Assembly (NCBI GenBank): GCA_015655535.1
Contig: JAATEW010000079.1
Coordinates: 1-8,508, forward strand
From: Hyphomicrobiales bacterium
Lineage (GTDB): Bacteria; Pseudomonadota; Alphaproteobacteria; Rhizobiales; Beijerinckiaceae
Reading direction: 5' to 3'
Length of the DNA stretch: 8,508 nucleotides
The translations under genes and the position numbers were made by a program. The notes under the pieces were generated by a model. It was given only the letters and a program-made list of their open reading frames with translations. It was not told the DNA's origin and made no database searches. Of the stretch, positions 7,803 to 8,508 are shown piece by piece. Each line of letters starts with the position of its first letter. Positions within the stretch are counted from its first letter, which is position 1.

Positions 7803-8473
7803 ACTATCCCAGAGGAACGTTGATCCGCAATCCGACCCTGACCCGGGTCAATCATTGGATTACCGGCGGCTGCTTTGTCCTTCTGTTGCTTTCCGGCCTC
7901 TCGATGTTCGACCCGGCGCTGTTCTTTCTGTCCGCGCTGTTTGGCGGCGGTCAATCGACGCGGGCGATCCATCCATGGATCGGCCTCGTGCTTTTCATCA
8001 GCTATGCCGGACTGACCGCGCAGTTCTGGCGCGACAATCTGTGGAGCCGCGATGATATCGCCTGGCTTGGTGCCATCAATCGGGTGCTGGTGAATGAGGA
8101 AGAAAACGTTCCCGAAGTTCCCCGTTTCAACGCCGGCCAAAAATTCGTCTTCTGGTCGATGGCGCTTTTGGTCCCGGTGCTGCTCATTACGGGCTTGGTG
8201 ATCTGGGAAATCTATTTCTCGTCTTATACCTCGATCGAAACGCAACGGATCGCGGTCTTGATCCATAGTCTCGCGGCGATAGCTGCGATTATCGTGTGGA
8301 TCATCCATGTCTATGCTGCGATCTGGGTCAAAGGCTCTCTCCGGGCAATGACGCAGGGTTATGTGACTCCCGGCTGGGCGTGGCGGCACCACCGCAAATG
8401 GTTTAGAAGACTGGCGGCAAGCGGTTCCCGTGGACCGACGCCGCGGGTTGGCGGCGATGCCCCGCGCCGATGA
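7799..8473 (+). CDS. fdnI: Formate dehydrogenase-N/-O cytochrome b556 (gamma) subunit
   Basis: A 224-residue integral membrane di-haem cytochrome b (E. coli FdnI 217). It passes electrons from the beta subunit to quinone, which is reduced on the cytoplasmic side. Four hydrophobic segments are seen at about 20-36, 59-76, 115-138 and 151-176. Four histidines sit where FdnI has its haem ligands: H19 (RVNHWITG), H58 (AIHPWIG), H156 (VLIHSLAA) and H170 (WIIHVYAA), each one residue later than in E. coli as I recall it. The C-terminal PGWAWRHHRKWFRR tail is typical and basic. The last ~20 residues, rich in Gly, Pro and Arg, look unconserved. Its ATG overlaps the fdnH stop (ATGA), so translation is probably coupled. 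Such a gamma subunit with a beta and a Sec-alpha subunit gives a complete FDH-N/O complex. Confidence 0.95.
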   Translation: MNYPRGTLIRNPTLTRVNHWITGGCFVLLLLSGLSMFDPALFFLSALFGGGQSTRAIHPWIGLVLFISYAGLTAQFWRDNLWSRDDIAWLGAINRVLVNEEENVPEVPRFNAGQKFVFWSMALLVPVLLITGLVIWEIYFSSYTSIETQRIAVLIHSLAAIAAIIVWIIHVYAAIWVKGSLRAMTQGYVTPGWAWRHHRKWFRRLAASGSRGPTPRVGGDAPRR

Positions 8474-8497
8474 GAAGCAGCGCATGAGGCCAAGTGA

Positions 8498-8508
8498 ATG
8501 AGACAAGG
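8498..8508 (+). CDS. Possible start of the next operon gene (cut by window end)
   Basis: An ATG at 8498 has GAGG (8486-8489) 8 bases upstream, the same spacing as used for fdnH, and lies 24 bases after the fdnI stop. Only MRQ plus part of a codon is visible. In many proteobacteria fdhE (formate dehydrogenase accessory protein) follows the gamma gene, so that is the first guess, but nothing in these 11 bases can show it. Confidence 0.25.

Noticed and set aside
7583..8506. 307-codon minus-strand frame over fdnH and fdnI
   Set aside because: Antisense to two genes whose functional residues are all conserved; no domain seen.

Overview
The window is GC-rich and gene-dense. It carries two unrelated transcription units on the + strand, separated by about 450 bases of non-coding DNA. 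The codon choice, the ATGA start/stop overlaps and the protein sequences suggest an alphaproteobacterium, possibly of the Rhizobiales/Hyphomicrobiales. That placement is an inference from how the proteins look; no marker gene is present to confirm it.

Left part (1-3337): the 3' end of an RND-type periplasmic adaptor (membrane fusion protein) gene overlaps by ATGA a complete inner-membrane RND permease of 1033 residues. Together they would form two of the three parts of a tripartite proton-driven efflux pump. No outer-membrane channel gene is visible here.

Middle (3338-3793): there is no convincing gene. The stretch holds weak hairpins just after the efflux operon, a sigma-54-like -24/-12 element, a 6-bp inverted repeat, a 15-base near-perfect palindrome (possible operator), and a sigma-70-like promoter (TTGAGA, 17 bases, TATATC) about 60 bases upstream of the next gene.

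Right part (3794-8473): a complete three-gene operon for a membrane-bound, periplasm-facing formate dehydrogenase of the FDH-N/FDH-O type. The large subunit has a Tat signal, one 4Fe-4S cluster, a molybdenum bis-MGD site and selenocysteine. The beta subunit has four 4Fe-4S clusters and a single membrane anchor. The gamma subunit is a four-helix di-haem cytochrome b. Formate would be oxidised in the periplasm, with electrons passed through the beta clusters and the gamma haems to quinone.

The main point for annotation is that the large-subunit gene contains an in-frame TGA at 4385-4387. It lies exactly where FdnG/FdoG/FdhF enzymes have selenocysteine, and it is followed at once by a textbook bacterial SECIS hairpin. 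It is therefore a recoded Sec codon, not a frameshift or a pseudogene, and the two open frames on either side are one 1023-residue protein. The host must have selA, selB, selC and selD elsewhere. I see no mobile element, CRISPR array, tRNA or rRNA, and no previously undescribed system; the operon belongs to a known family.
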